From positions 1 through 64,000 of the forward strand of contig NZ_JAAZUI010000005.1 in NCBI RefSeq assembly GCF_012524075.1: a DNA stretch of 64,000 bases, given 5' to 3'. How positions within the stretch are numbered: position 1 is the first letter of the stretch; each line of letters opens with the position of its first letter. The position numbers and the translations under genes are program-made. This document shows, one piece after another, positions 46,151 through 56,067 of this stretch. This DNA comes from Lutibacter sp. B1. Lineage in GTDB: Bacteria > Bacteroidota > Bacteroidia > Flavobacteriales > Flavobacteriaceae. The notes beneath the pieces were generated by a model that was not told where the DNA came from, did not search any database, and was given only the letters and a program-made list of their open reading frames with translations.

Positions 46151-47614
46151 CTAACTTTCTATGGCTTTTAATAATTGCTTTACTTTTTCATAATCATCAA
46201 AATGCGAACGAATTCCTTTAATCTCTTGATATGTCTCATGACCTTTACCTGCCACAAGTATAATATCTCCTTTATTCGCAAATTGTATAGCTGTTTTAAT
46301 AGCTTGTTCTCTATCTAAAACAGAAATTGTTTTTTTAAAATTTTGAGGCTCTACTCCGGCTTCCATTTCATTTATAATTATTTGCGGATCTTCACTTCTT
46401 GGATTATCGGAAGTAAATATTACCTGAGTACTTAGTTGAGAAGCTATATGCGCCATTACAGGTCTTTTAGCTTTATCTCTATCACCTCCACAACCAACAA
46501 CTGTAATTACTTTTTCGTTGCCTGTTCTAATATCATTAATCGTTTCCAACACGTTTTTTAATGCATCAGGAGTATGCGCGTAATCAATAATTGAGGTTAT
46601 ACCTGTTCCTGAAACAAAGTATTGAAATCTTCCACTTACACTTTCCAATTCACTTATATATGTTAATGATTCCGTTGAATCTAAACCTAACAAACAAGAA
46701 ACTCCATAAACAGCTAACAAATTATAGGCATTAAAACTTCCAATTAACTTTGTCCAAACCTCATTATTATTAATATTCAACAACAATCCTGAAAACTGAT
46801 TCTCTAAAATTTTAGCTTTATAATTAGCCATTGTTTTTAGAGCATATCCATATTTTTTTGCTTGGGTATTTTGAAGCATTACTGAGCCGTTTTTATCATC
46901 TATATTTACCAAAGCAAATGCTGTTTTAGGCAAAGCATCAAAAAATGACTTTTTTACATCTCTATACTCTATAAATGTTTTGTGATAATCTAAATGATCA
47001 TGAGTTAAATTTGTATACACTCCGCCAGCAAATTGTAATCCTTCAGTTCTTTTTTGATGAATTCCATGTGAACTAACCTCCATAAAACAATAATCAACAC
47101 CCAACTCAACCATTTCATATAAATACTTATTTATTAAAACCGAATTTGGTGTTGTATGTGTTGCTTTATATTCTTTTTCATCAACTAAAATTTTTACAGT
47201 TGACAACAATCCGGTTTTATAACCTGCTTTTACAAATAACTTATATAAAAGTGTAGCTATAGTGGTTTTACCGTTAGTACCAGTAATTCCAACTAATTTT
47301 AATTTAGATGAAGGATTGTTGTAAAAATTGGAAGCCATAATTGCTAAAGCACTATTTGTATCTTCAACTTGAATATAAGTAATGCTTTTAACTAAATTCT
47401 CAGGTAATGTTTCACAAACAATTACCGTAGCTCCTTTTTCTATAGCTGTATCAATAAATTTATGTCCGTCAAAAACCAATCCTTTTTGTGCAACAAATAA
47501 ACTATTCTGTTTAATGCTTCTTGAATCAAATTCAATAGCATTTACACTTTTTTGAGTGGTACCATGAACGGCATTTACCGATACTTTATACAATATGTCT
47601 TTAACTAATTTCAA
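46151..47614 (-). CDS. murE: UDP-MurNAc-Ala-Glu--meso-diaminopimelate ligase
   Basis: 487 aa Mur ligase. N-terminal uridine-binding domain ([16 protein letters not shown]), ATP loop [58 protein letters not shown]. The motif DNPR in [12 protein letters not shown] is the mark of enzymes that add meso-diaminopimelate rather than lysine, so the peptidoglycan is predicted to be of the DAP type. It begins directly after ftsI. Confidence 0.96.
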   Translation of the reverse strand: MKLVKDILYKVSVNAVHGTTQKSVNAIEFDSRSIKQNSLFVAQKGLVFDGHKFIDTAIEKGATVIVCETLPENLVKSITYIQVEDTNSALAIMASNFYNNPSSKLKLVGITGTNGKTTIATLLYKLFVKAGYKTGLLSTVKILVDEKEYKATHTTPNSVLINKYLYEMVELGVDYCFMEVSSHGIHQKRTEGLQFAGGVYTNLTHDHLDYHKTFIEYRDVKKSFFDALPKTAFALVNIDDKNGSVMLQNTQAKKYGYALKTMANYKAKILENQFSGLLLNINNNEVWTKLIGSFNAYNLLAVYGVSCLLGLDSTESLTYISELESVSGRFQYFVSGTGITSIIDYAHTPDALKNVLETINDIRTGNEKVITVVGCGGDRDKAKRPVMAHIASQLSTQVIFTSDNPRSEDPQIIINEMEAGVEPQNFKKTISVLDREQAIKTAIQFANKGDIILVAGKGHETYQEIKGIRSHFDDYEKVKQLLKAIES

Positions 47615-49603
47615 TTAAGTTAATTTTAAAACTATTGTTGTTCCTTTAATTAATTTATCACCTTCATTTAATGATTGTTCTACAACTTTCCCATTTCCTT
47701 CCAAACTTACTTTTAGTCCCAAATTTTCCAGCAAAGAAATGGCGTCCATACCCGCCATTCCTTTCACATTTGGGATCGAATTATACTCCTTATTAGAAAT
47801 AGTGTAAAAATTGTTATAATCATTTTGAACACTTGCAAAATCTGGTATTTTATAATCAATTTCATTTATTATATGGTTAGACGAATAGATTTTTTGAGCT
47901 ATATCTTTAAAAACCGGACCTGACACATCGGCTCCATAATATCCTTTTTGAACTTTAGGTTTATGAATTACAACTATGCACGAATATTTTGGGTTTTCAG
48001 AGGGAAAATATCCGGTAAATGAGGAAATATATCTTTTGTTCTCATTCCAATCATTCATCCAATATTCTACTCGTGCAGTTCCGGTTTTACCAGACATTGA
48101 AAAACTTTCACTATATAATTTTTTCCCTGTTCCGCGTACCACCACATTTTTCAATATCTCTTTTACTTTATCAATGGTTTGTTTTGAACAAATTGAAGGA
48201 TTAATGATTTCTTTTTCAAAATATGTAACACTTTGATCTTTCGAACGTATTTCTTTAACCAATCTTGGTTTTACCATTTCACCATTATTGGCTATTGCAT
48301 TATAAAATGTTAGCGTTTGTAAAGGTGTTAACTGTAAGTTATAACCGTAAGCAATTGAAGGCAATGCGTTTTTACTCCATTTTTTTTCTCCCGGCGCAGG
48401 AATTTCCGGCTTTCCTTCACCTTTAATAGGTAAACCAAGCACATTATTTAAGTTCATTCTCTTTAATGAAGTAATGAATTTTTCGGGATTTTCACCAAAA
48501 TTTTCATCTATTAATCTTGCAAAACCAATATTTGAAGAAACTTCTAAAGCTCTTGCCGCTGAAATTTCACCATAACCTCCTCTTTTAGAATCGTTGATAT
48601 ACCTACCATACATTTTATACCTTCCATCTCCGGTATCAACAACAGTGCTTGTATCTATGGCTCCGGTTTCTAAAGCAACTACCATAGACATTACTTTAAA
48701 TGCAGATCCCGGTTCATGCGATTCTCCAACAGCATAATTCAATCTTTCATAATACTTTCCTGAAGAACTTCTTCCTAAATTAGAAATAGCTTTAATTTCA
48801 CCTGTTTGAGTTTCCATAACCACAACACATCCATGATCGGCTTCGTAATACTCTAATTGCTTTAATAAAGAATGATGTGCAATGTCTTGTATATTAACAT
48901 CAATAGTTGTAACAATATCTTTTCCATCAATTGGTTCTTTCTCATTATTATCATTTATAGGCTTCCATTGTCCTTTTGCAATTTTTTGCTTCATCCTCCA
49001 GCCATATTTTCCTCTTAAATAATCTCTGTAAGCACCTTCAATTCCCGGAGCTCCTCTATAATCATCATAACCAATGGTTCTTTCAGCAACTTTTCCCAGC
49101 GGATGTGCTCGAACTGTTGTTTGCTCTGCAATAAAACCACCTTTATACATTCCTAAATTAAATATTGGAAAGCTTTTTATTTTTATATAATCTGTATAAC
49201 CTAATTTGCGAGTGATAAACAGATACCTATTTTTATTATTTCGTGCCTTTCTGATTTTTGTCTCCCAATATGAAGCCGATTTTCCTAACATTTTTGAAAG
49301 TTCTACCGAAAGTTCTCTTATGTTTTTTTCAAAAACTTCAGAATTAACTGTATAGGTATCCATTCTTATCTCATACTGAGACATTGAAGTTGCCAATAAA
49401 CTTCCATCGGCTGAAAATACATTACCTCTGTTTGCAAAAATTGTATCATTTCGAAGGGTAAGTTGCTGTGATAAATTTCTATATTTTTCACCATCGGCAA
49501 ATTGTATATTAGTAAGCCTTACTATTATAGCAACCAAAAAAAGTGTTATAAAAATAAACACGATATATAATTTATTTAATATGTTTTTTTGGGTAACCGA
49601 CAA
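47615..49603 (-). CDS. ftsI: Septal penicillin-binding protein 3 with PASTA domain
   Basis: 662 aa. One membrane anchor (about residues 10-30), a dimerisation domain (RGNVFSADGSLLATSMSQYEI), a transpeptidase domain with SAFK in EPGSAFKVMSM, SSN in VSSNIGFAR and KTG in SGKTGTARVEYW, and a single C-terminal PASTA domain (about residues 600-662, IPNVKGMAGMDAISLLENLGL). It cross-links septal peptidoglycan. Located between the FtsL-like gene and murE, 2 bp and 0 bp away. Confidence 0.95.
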   Translation of the reverse strand: MSVTQKNILNKLYIVFIFITLFLVAIIVRLTNIQFADGEKYRNLSQQLTLRNDTIFANRGNVFSADGSLLATSMSQYEIRMDTYTVNSEVFEKNIRELSVELSKMLGKSASYWETKIRKARNNKNRYLFITRKLGYTDYIKIKSFPIFNLGMYKGGFIAEQTTVRAHPLGKVAERTIGYDDYRGAPGIEGAYRDYLRGKYGWRMKQKIAKGQWKPINDNNEKEPIDGKDIVTTIDVNIQDIAHHSLLKQLEYYEADHGCVVVMETQTGEIKAISNLGRSSSGKYYERLNYAVGESHEPGSAFKVMSMVVALETGAIDTSTVVDTGDGRYKMYGRYINDSKRGGYGEISAARALEVSSNIGFARLIDENFGENPEKFITSLKRMNLNNVLGLPIKGEGKPEIPAPGEKKWSKNALPSIAYGYNLQLTPLQTLTFYNAIANNGEMVKPRLVKEIRSKDQSVTYFEKEIINPSICSKQTIDKVKEILKNVVVRGTGKKLYSESFSMSGKTGTARVEYWMNDWNENKRYISSFTGYFPSENPKYSCIVVIHKPKVQKGYYGADVSGPVFKDIAQKIYSSNHIINEIDYKIPDFASVQNDYNNFYTISNKEYNSIPNVKGMAGMDAISLLENLGLKVSLEGNGKVVEQSLNEGDKLIKGTTIVLKLT

Positions 49604-49605
49604 TT

Positions 49606-49938
49606 TTAGTTTGATTTTTTTGAAACTACTTTTATTACTTGAGGTGGATTTTCACTTGGATACAAATCAAGATCAGCCACTTTATTACGTATTGTTGATT
49701 CCAACCTCATTTTCATTGAAATTGATCTTGTATCAACAAATTCAGCTCTTAATTCTTTAATTTCTTTATTTAACTCAGATATTTCCATTACTTTTTTATC
49801 GATGTTGTGAGAACTGGCAATCATCAATAACATTAAAAACACTATAAAGAGGATAAACCTCCAATTTTTAAAGGAATCTTCATTTACTAAAAAATCACCT
49901 TTTAAAATATCATATATGTTATCTTTTATTTTTGACAT
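49606..49938 (-). CDS. ftsL: FtsL-like division protein
   Basis: 110 aa bitopic protein: cytoplasmic start (to about residue 27), membrane helix (about 28-45, FILFIVFLMLLMIASS), then a heptad-rich coiled coil (MEISELNKEIKELRAEFVDTRSISMKM). Size, topology and location between rsmH and ftsI match FtsL, which joins FtsB and FtsQ. Sequence similarity in the family is weak, so the name rests on topology and synteny. It abuts rsmH with no gap. Confidence 0.85.
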   Translation of the reverse strand: MSKIKDNIYDILKGDFLVNEDSFKNWRFILFIVFLMLLMIASSHNIDKKVMEISELNKEIKELRAEFVDTRSISMKMRLESTIRNKVADLDLYPSENPPQVIKVVSKKSN

Positions 49939-50835
49939 TTATGCTAGTGTTGCAATTCTAAGTTTTGCGCTTCTTGCTCTGTTATTTAATTTTATTTCTT
50001 GAGCTGTTGGTACTATCATTTTCCCAACTCTTTTTAGCGGAACTTTAATATTTCCGAAAAAATCTTTCTCCGGCTCACCTTCAAACAATCCATCTCTTAT
50101 AAAGCGTTTTACCAGCCTATCTTCTAAGGAATGATATGATATTACGCTTAATCTTCCATCTTTATTTAACATATCAGGAACTTGCTCTAAAAATTCTTTC
50201 AACACTTCAATTTCCTGATTTACCTCTATTCTAATAGCTTGAAAAATTTGAGCCAAAACTTTATGTTCAACTGATTTTGGCACAAACTCACTCAATACTT
50301 CTTTTAGCTCAAAACTTGTTTTAATTTTATTTTCTGTACGTGATTTACTTATTTTTTTAGCGATGGCTTTTGCATTTCGCAATTCTCCATATTGAAACAG
50401 AATATTACTTAGCTTATCTTCTTCATACGTATTTACAACATCAAATGCCGATAATTCTCCCGATTGATTCATTCTCATATCCAAATCAGCATCAAAACGT
50501 GTTGAAAAACCTCTTTCTGCTTCATCAAATTGATGTGACGAAACTCCTAAGTCTGCCAAAATTCCATCAACTTTTTTTACACCATAAAAACGCAAATGCC
50601 TTTTTATATGTCTGAAATTTTGAGGTATCAACACAAACCTTTCGTCATCAATATCATTTTTTTGAGCATCTTCATCTTGATCAAAAGCAAAAAGCCTTCC
50701 CTTATCATTAAGTCTGCTTAAAATCTCTTTCGAATGTCCTCCGCCACCAAACGTAACATCTACATATATTCCATCAGGTTTAATATTTAAACCATCTACA
50801 CTTTCCTTAAGCAATACAGGATTATGATATTCCAT
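49939..50835 (-). CDS. rsmH: 16S rRNA (cytosine-1402-N4)-methyltransferase
   Basis: 298 aa from the ATG at 50835 (MEYHNPVLLKESVDGL), the family start; ATGs at 50838 and 50847 are also possible. SAM-dependent fold: YVDVTFGGGGHSKEIL, FAFDQDEDA, GILADLGVSSHQFDEAERGFS, DLDMRMNQSG and VISYHSLEDRLVKRF. It methylates C1402 in the decoding centre. The older name is mraW. It overlaps the end of mraZ by 14 bp or more. Confidence 0.96.
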   Translation of the reverse strand: MEYHNPVLLKESVDGLNIKPDGIYVDVTFGGGGHSKEILSRLNDKGRLFAFDQDEDAQKNDIDDERFVLIPQNFRHIKRHLRFYGVKKVDGILADLGVSSHQFDEAERGFSTRFDADLDMRMNQSGELSAFDVVNTYEEDKLSNILFQYGELRNAKAIAKKISKSRTENKIKTSFELKEVLSEFVPKSVEHKVLAQIFQAIRIEVNQEIEVLKEFLEQVPDMLNKDGRLSVISYHSLEDRLVKRFIRDGLFEGEPEKDFFGNIKVPLKRVGKMIVPTAQEIKLNNRARSAKLRIATLA

Positions 50836-51298
50836 CATTATTTTCATCAGTTATATTACCCATTACCTCTTCAGCTAAATCAGCAAAATCAATTACAGCA
50901 TCATCAATAGCTTTTTCGTAGTTTTCTTTATCCCATATTTCAATAATATTGACAACTGAAGAAAGCACTACATTTTTCGAAATACCAGCAAACTGCTGTA
51001 AATCTTTAGGTATTAATAACCTTCCGGAACTATCTAATTCAATAATTTTTACACCCGCAGTAAATCGTCTTATAAAATCATTATTCTTTTTAACAAACCT
51101 ATTCAGTTTGTTTACTTTTGCCATCATTAAATTCCATTCAGACATTGGGTATAATTCTAAACAAGGCTGAAACACCGAACGTTTTAACACAAAACCTTCT
51201 TGCAACATGGGTAAAAGCTGTTTTTTTAATGCTGAAGAAAGCACCAGTCTTCCTTTAGCATCAGCTTTTCCTTCGTATGTTCCAATTAAATTTACCAT
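50822..51298 (-). CDS. mraZ: Division/cell wall cluster transcriptional regulator MraZ
   Basis: 158 aa from the ATG at 51298 (MVNLIGTYEGKADAKGRLVLSSALKKQL). Two SpoVT/AbrB-like halves with the DxxGR mark: DAKGRLVLSSALK and DSSGRLLIPKDLQQF. A longer frame from 51349 would put the binding boxes inside the gene and adds residues not seen in the family. MraZ binds repeats upstream of its own gene and controls the dcw cluster. First gene of the cluster. Confidence 0.96.
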   Translation of the reverse strand: MVNLIGTYEGKADAKGRLVLSSALKKQLLPMLQEGFVLKRSVFQPCLELYPMSEWNLMMAKVNKLNRFVKKNNDFIRRFTAGVKIIELDSSGRLLIPKDLQQFAGISKNVVLSSVVNIIEIWDKENYEKAIDDAVIDFADLAEEVMGNITDENNDGIS

Positions 51299-51316
51299 TT
51301 TACTCTTGTATGAAAT

Positions 51317-51359
51317 CAAAAATATAAATTTTTTCCCACATTTTTCCACTTTTACCCAC
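51317..51359 (-). promoter_or_regulatory. mraZ promoter with three MraZ-type boxes
   Basis: On the minus strand GTGGG (51355-51359), GTGGA (51345-51349) and GTGGG (51335-51339) are direct repeats with an exact 10-bp period, as in known MraZ operators (TGGG-type boxes one helical turn apart). A -7 box TATTTTTG lies at 51317-51324, 19 bp before the mraZ ATG. The boxes cover the -33 region, so binding should block RNA polymerase. Confidence 0.7.
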
Positions 51360-51473
51360 TTTGTTGATAACTTTTAGCTTATTACCCTTTTTTTCACTTA
51401 CCATTTTAAAAGACAGGTTCTTAATTTTTTATTAAATCATAATTTTATAAAATGATACTTTAGAAAAAAAAGT

Positions 51474-51481
51474 TACCTTTG
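51474..51481 (+). promoter_or_regulatory. Promoter -7 box of the hydrolase-engB-rluA unit
   Basis: TACCTTTG at 51474-51481 matches TAnnTTTG, 25 bp before the hydrolase ATG; no clear TTG upstream. Confidence 0.45.
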
Positions 51482-51506
51482 CATTTAGCTTAAACAATAT
51501 ATTTTA

Positions 51507-52271
51507 ATGAGCAGTAATCTTATAAAAGAAGGAGAATTTAGTTACATTGAAGCAGGTGAAGGAAAACCAATAATTGTGTTACACGGATTAATGGGAGGAC
51601 TAAGTAATTTTGAGAATGTATTTAACTATTTTTCTAACAAAGGATACAAAGTAATAATTCCTGAATTACCTATCTACACACTACCTTTACTAAAAACCAA
51701 CGTTAAAAATTTATCAAAATTTTTAAAAGAGTTTATGGAGTTCAAAAATATTGATAAGGCTATTTTACTTGGTAATTCTTTAGGTGGACATATTGCATTA
51801 TATTTCACAAAATTAAACTTGAAAAATGTTGCTGGTTTAGTTTTAACAGGAAGTTCAGGCTTATATGAAAAATCTTTAGGTGACACTTATCCTAAAAGAG
51901 GTGATTATGAATATGTTAAAGCAAAAGCTGAAGAAGTTTTTTACAATCCTGAAGTTGCAACAAAAAAAGTTGTAGATGAAGTTTTTGAGTCAGTTAACGA
52001 CAGAAAAATGTTAATTAAAACTCTTGCTCTTGCAAAAAGTGCTATTAGACATAATATGGCTAATGATTTGCCTGAAATGAATACACCGGCTTGTATTATT
52101 TGGGGTGAAAATGACAATGTAACACCTCCTGAAGTTGCTATAGATTTTCAACGGTTATTACCGGATGCCAATTTATATTGGATTGAAAAATGTGGGCATG
52201 CTCCTATGATGGAGTATCCTGATAAATTCAATGAAATTTTAGACAACTGGCTAAAAGAAAGAAACTTATAA
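51507..52271 (+). CDS. Alpha/beta hydrolase
   Basis: 254 aa. HGLMGGLSN (oxyanion loop, about 26-34), nucleophile Ser91 in GNSLGGH, Asp203 in WGENDNVTPP and His231 in CGHAPMMEYP form a full catalytic triad, so it should be active. Substrate cannot be told; related enzymes cleave esters or C-C bonds. It is divergent from mraZ and followed 3 bp later by engB on the same strand. Confidence 0.88.
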   Translation: MSSNLIKEGEFSYIEAGEGKPIIVLHGLMGGLSNFENVFNYFSNKGYKVIIPELPIYTLPLLKTNVKNLSKFLKEFMEFKNIDKAILLGNSLGGHIALYFTKLNLKNVAGLVLTGSSGLYEKSLGDTYPKRGDYEYVKAKAEEVFYNPEVATKKVVDEVFESVNDRKMLIKTLALAKSAIRHNMANDLPEMNTPACIIWGENDNVTPPEVAIDFQRLLPDANLYWIEKCGHAPMMEYPDKFNEILDNWLKERNL

Positions 52272-52274
52272 CTA

Positions 52275-52886
52275 ATGATTATTAAAAGTGCTGATTTTGT
52301 AATTAGCAATACAAATGTTTCTAAATGCCCAAAAGAGCAACTGCCTGAGTACGCTTTTATTGGACGTAGTAATGTTGGTAAATCTTCATTAATAAATATG
52401 TTGACTGATAAAAGTAAGTTAGCTAAAACTTCAGGAAAACCAGGTAAAACTCAGCTAATCAATCATTTTAAAATAAATAATAACTGGTTTTTAGTTGACT
52501 TACCGGGATATGGTTATGCTAAAGTTTCAAAATCTAAAAGGCAAACATTTCAAGAATTTATAAAAGATTACTTTTTGCAACGTCAACAATTAGTTTGTAG
52601 TTTTGTTTTGGTTGATTCTCGCTTAGAACCTCAAAAAATAGATTTAGAATTTATGGAATTTTTAGGTGAAAACGGTATACCTTTCTGCATTGTTTTTACA
52701 AAATCAGACAAACTCAAACTTTCTGAACTGAACAGAAATATTCAGTTTTACAGCAAAAAAATAACAAGTACTGTTTGGGAAACTATGCCTCAATATTTTG
52801 TAACATCTGCTAGTAATAAAACAGGTAAAGATGAATTATTGAATTTTATTGATGATTTGAACCAACAAGTTGCTGAGAATTTTTAA
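52275..52886 (+). CDS. engB: Ribosome biogenesis GTPase EngB/YsxC
   Basis: 203 aa TrmE-Era-EngA-EngB-Septin class GTPase. G1 GRSNVGKSS (30-38), G2 Thr in KTSGKPGKTQ, G3 DLPGYGYAK, G4 TKSDK and G5-like SASNKTGKDEL. It is needed for large-subunit assembly. Start ATG at 52275; it is separated by 1 bp from the next gene. Confidence 0.96.
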   Translation: MIIKSADFVISNTNVSKCPKEQLPEYAFIGRSNVGKSSLINMLTDKSKLAKTSGKPGKTQLINHFKINNNWFLVDLPGYGYAKVSKSKRQTFQEFIKDYFLQRQQLVCSFVLVDSRLEPQKIDLEFMEFLGENGIPFCIVFTKSDKLKLSELNRNIQFYSKKITSTVWETMPQYFVTSASNKTGKDELLNFIDDLNQQVAENF

Positions 52887-52887
52887 A

Positions 52888-53574
52888 ATGGCTTCAACTA
52901 AAAACAACTTAGAAATTTTACTTGAAGACAATCACTTCATTATTATCAACAAAAAAAGTGGCGAAATTGTTCAAGGAGATAAAACAGGAGATACACCTTT
53001 AAGCGAAATTGTTAAAGAATATATTAAAGAGAAATACAATAAACCAGGTAATGTTTTTTTAGGTGTTGTACATAGGCTTGACAGACCTACAACCGGTATT
53101 GTTGTTTTTGCCAGAACCTCAAAAGCATTAGAACGTTTTAATAAAATGCTACGTGAAAAACAAGTTAACAAAACCTATTGGGCAGTTGTAAAAAACAAAC
53201 CAACTAAAAATGAAGACACTTTAACAGGGTTTTTAAGAAAAAATCCAAAAAACAATAAATCTACCTCTTACAGTACCGAAACTGAAGGAAGCAAAAAAGC
53301 TGTCCTCCATTATAAGTTATTAAAATCTTTAGACAATTATCATTTATTAGAAGTGGATTTAGAAACCGGACGCCATCACCAAATTAGATGTCAGTTGGCT
53401 TCTATCGGATCGCCTATAAAAGGCGATTTAAAATATGGTTTTGACCGAAGTAATAAAGATGCCAGCATTCATTTACACGCTCGTAAAATTGAGTTTATTC
53501 ATCCTGTAACTAAAGAAAATATAACCATTACTGCACCTACTCCAAATGATGTAATTTGGAATGCTTGCAAATAA
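52888..53574 (+). CDS. RluA-family pseudouridine synthase
   Basis: 228 aa from the ATG at 52888; a TTG at 52870 inside engB is less likely. HRLDRPTTGIVVFARTS contains the catalytic Asp65, followed by KTYWAVV, LLEVDLETGRHHQIRCQLASIG and HLHARKIEFIHP. No S4 domain is present. It converts a uridine of rRNA or tRNA to pseudouridine; the target is not deducible. Last gene of the plus-strand unit, converging on argH. Confidence 0.9.
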   Translation: MASTKNNLEILLEDNHFIIINKKSGEIVQGDKTGDTPLSEIVKEYIKEKYNKPGNVFLGVVHRLDRPTTGIVVFARTSKALERFNKMLREKQVNKTYWAVVKNKPTKNEDTLTGFLRKNPKNNKSTSYSTETEGSKKAVLHYKLLKSLDNYHLLEVDLETGRHHQIRCQLASIGSPIKGDLKYGFDRSNKDASIHLHARKIEFIHPVTKENITITAPTPNDVIWNACK

Positions 53575-53646
53575 AATCAAAAAATTATATTTCTTTTCAT
53601 TTTTCAAACATAGGATGACAACATCTCTAAAGCTTCTTTATTACAG

Positions 53647-54927
53647 TTATTTAATCTTAATTTTCTTTTCAACTATTTCATCTAAACACAAATTACCTAT
53701 ACTTCCAATATGGGTGTGGTTTACTTTTTTGTCAGGATCAAATTTTCCTTCAGCAATATTTTTACCTACAATTTTATATGCATCTCTAAAAGGAACTCCT
53801 TGTTGTACTAATTTATTAACTTCCTCTACACTAAATAAATACAAATATTTCTCATCTTCTAAAATAGTTGTATTTACCTTAATTTGTTCTAATGAAAAAG
53901 TCATCATTTCCAAACAGGCTTTTAAAGTTGAAAATGATGGAATTAATCCTTCTTTTAACAATTGTAAATCTCTATGATACCCACTAGGTAAATTATTTGT
54001 AATCAACGTGAATTCATAAGGTAATGCTTGTAATTTGTTACATTTTCCTCTAATTAGTTCAAAAACATCTGGATTTTTTTTGTGAGGCATAATACTTGAA
54101 CCTGTTGTTAGTTCGTCAGGAAAAGAAATGAAATTGAAATTCTGACTCATATACAAACATATATCCATACTCATTTTTGATAATGTACTTGCTACTGAAC
54201 TCAATGCAAATGAAACTGCTTTTTCCAATTTACCACGTCCCATTTGTGCTGCAACCGAATTATATTTTAAAGTATCAAAACCTAAAACCTCAGTAGTATA
54301 TTTTCTATCTATCGGAAAAGAACTTCCGTAACCCGCTGCTGAACCTAACGGATTTTGATCTGCTACTTTATACGCTGCTTTTAAAAAATAAATATCATCA
54401 ATTAGAGTTTCCGCATAAGCTGAAAACCACAATCCGAATGACGAAGGCATTGCAACCTGAAAATGCGTATAACCAGGCATTAAAACATCCTGATACTTTT
54501 TAGCCAACTTAATTAACAAATCAAACAAACTATCAACACCTTCACTTATTTCATTTAAAGCATCTTTTACATACAAATGCACATCAACTAAAACCTGATC
54601 GTTTCTTGAACGTGCTGTATGTATTTTTTTACCCGTATCGCCTAACTTTTCGGTAAGCATAAATTCAACTTTAGAATGTACATCTTCAAAAGTATTTTCA
54701 ATAATAAAATTCCCTTCTTCAATTTGATTTAAAATAGTGTTTAACTCTGTTTCAAGTACTTTTAATTCATCTGCTGTAAGCAACCCTATTTTATGCAACA
54801 TTTTAGCTTGAGCAATATTACCAATTACATCGTATTTAGCCAAAATTAAATCCAGCTCTCTATCATTCCCAACAGTAAATAAATCTATTTTTTTATCGGT
54901 ACTAAAGCCTTTATCCCAAAGTTTCAT
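53647..54927 (-). CDS. argH: Argininosuccinate lyase
   Basis: 426 aa from the ATG at 54927 (MKLWDKGFSTDKKIDLF); an upstream extension to 54987 adds an unrelated 20 residues. It splits argininosuccinate into arginine and fumarate. Motifs: HTARSRNDQVLVDVHL, MPGYTHFQVAMPSSFGLW, AAGYGSSFPIDR and the superfamily signature GSSIMPHKKNPD. It is about 30 residues shorter than the E. coli enzyme. Last gene of the arg/pro operon. Confidence 0.95.
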   Translation of the reverse strand: MKLWDKGFSTDKKIDLFTVGNDRELDLILAKYDVIGNIAQAKMLHKIGLLTADELKVLETELNTILNQIEEGNFIIENTFEDVHSKVEFMLTEKLGDTGKKIHTARSRNDQVLVDVHLYVKDALNEISEGVDSLFDLLIKLAKKYQDVLMPGYTHFQVAMPSSFGLWFSAYAETLIDDIYFLKAAYKVADQNPLGSAAGYGSSFPIDRKYTTEVLGFDTLKYNSVAAQMGRGKLEKAVSFALSSVASTLSKMSMDICLYMSQNFNFISFPDELTTGSSIMPHKKNPDVFELIRGKCNKLQALPYEFTLITNNLPSGYHRDLQLLKEGLIPSFSTLKACLEMMTFSLEQIKVNTTILEDEKYLYLFSVEEVNKLVQQGVPFRDAYKIVGKNIAEGKFDPDKKVNHTHIGSIGNLCLDEIVEKKIKIK

Positions 54928-55008
54928 TTTATTATTGTTTAAGCGCTTAATTGTGCAATTGTTAAATTGTATTTTTATACAACTCAACTATTCAACAGTT
55001 AAACAGTT
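54928..55008. repeat. Palindrome-rich argE-argH spacer
   Basis: 81 bp containing the perfect palindrome TTAAGCGCTTAA (54939-54950) and several short direct and inverted variants of caattgttaaattg and caacagttaaacag. It resembles degenerate flavobacterial intergenic repeats. The rest of the operon is much more tightly packed. Confidence 0.4.
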
Positions 55009-56067
55009 TTATACTATTTCTTCTAATATTTTAATGTACAAATCAACTCCTTCTTCAATTTCATTTACATAAATAAACTCATCAGCTGTATGTGATCGCA
55101 AACTATCACCAGGTCCTAATTTTAATGAAGGACAACTCAACACCGCCTGATCTGAAAGTGTAGGTGAACCATACGTTGTTTTACCTAATTTTATACCTGC
55201 TTTTACAATAGGATGATTATTAGGAATGGATGATGAATTTAACCGTAACGACCTTGCTTTTACTTCTGAATTCACATTAGACTTTACAATATCTAAGACC
55301 TCTTTATTGGTATATGCATCTGTTACCCGAACATCAACCACATACTCACAATTTGCAGGAATTACATTATGCTGATTTCCGGCTTGAATTTGAGTCACCG
55401 TCATTTTAACTTTCCCTAAAGTTTCAGAAATTTTAGGAAATTCAAAGTTTTGAAACCATTGAATATCATTAATAGCATTGTAAATGGCATTATCTCCGTT
55501 CCCATGAGCTGCGTGCCCCGAAGTTCCTTTTGCTTTACAATCTAACACCAACAATCCTTTTTCAGCAATAGCTAATTGTAATAGCGTTGGCTCACCAACG
55601 ATAGCAAAATCAATTGGTGGAATAATTGATAACATACTATTTAAACCATTTGGGCCTGAGCTTTCTTCTTCAGCAGAAGCCACCATAACCAAATTGTAAT
55701 TTATGTCTTTTTTATCGTAAAAATACGTGAATGCTGCCAATAATGAAACCAAACAACCACCTGCATCGTTACTGCCTAACCCATACAATTTTCCATCAAT
55801 AATTTCCGGTAAAAACGGGTCTCTTGTATAACCTTTATTCGGTTTTACAGTATCATGATGAGAGTTTAGTAAAATAGTTTTTTTTGAAGCATCAAAATGT
55901 TTATTCTTAGCCCAAATATTGTGTTTATTGCTTTCAAACTTTATATTATGAGAAGAAAACCATTGCATAATCAATAGTGCAGTTTCATTTTCTTCACCTG
56001 AAAATGACGGTGTTGAAATTAATTTTTTAAGTAATTCTATAGCTTCTTTTGATAATTGATCTATCAT
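55009..56067 (-). CDS. argE: M20-family deacylase, probable N-acyl-ornithine/citrulline deacylase
   Basis: 352 aa zinc peptidase family M20. Metal and catalytic motifs: LLNSHHDTVKP, LYGLGSNDAGGCLVSLLAAF, VMVASAEEESSGPNGL and, near the end, GPGDSLRSHTADEFIYVNEIE. By context it removes the acyl group (succinyl or acetyl) after carbamoylation. DapE-type enzymes look similar, so the substrate is inferred from the operon. Its ATG shares a base with the argB stop (TAATG). Confidence 0.88.
   Translation of the reverse strand: MIDQLSKEAIELLKKLISTPSFSGEENETALLIMQWFSSHNIKFESNKHNIWAKNKHFDASKKTILLNSHHDTVKPNKGYTRDPFLPEIIDGKLYGLGSNDAGGCLVSLLAAFTYFYDKKDINYNLVMVASAEEESSGPNGLNSMLSIIPPIDFAIVGEPTLLQLAIAEKGLLVLDCKAKGTSGHAAHGNGDNAIYNAINDIQWFQNFEFPKISETLGKVKMTVTQIQAGNQHNVIPANCEYVVDVRVTDAYTNKEVLDIVKSNVNSEVKARSLRLNSSSIPNNHPIVKAGIKLGKTTYGSPTLSDQAVLSCPSLKLGPGDSLRSHTADEFIYVNEIEEGVDLYIKILEEIV

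Noticed and set aside
51299-51349. Extended N-terminus of MraZ
   Set aside because: It overlaps the -7 box and MraZ boxes and adds residues not found in the family.
53561-53977. 138-aa open frame on the plus strand after the RluA-type gene
   Set aside because: Mostly antisense to argH and composed of hydrophobic low-information sequence; argH is intact through this region.
54928-54987. 20-residue N-terminal extension of ArgH
   Set aside because: It reads through palindromic spacer sequence; the ATG at 54927 gives the standard N-terminus.
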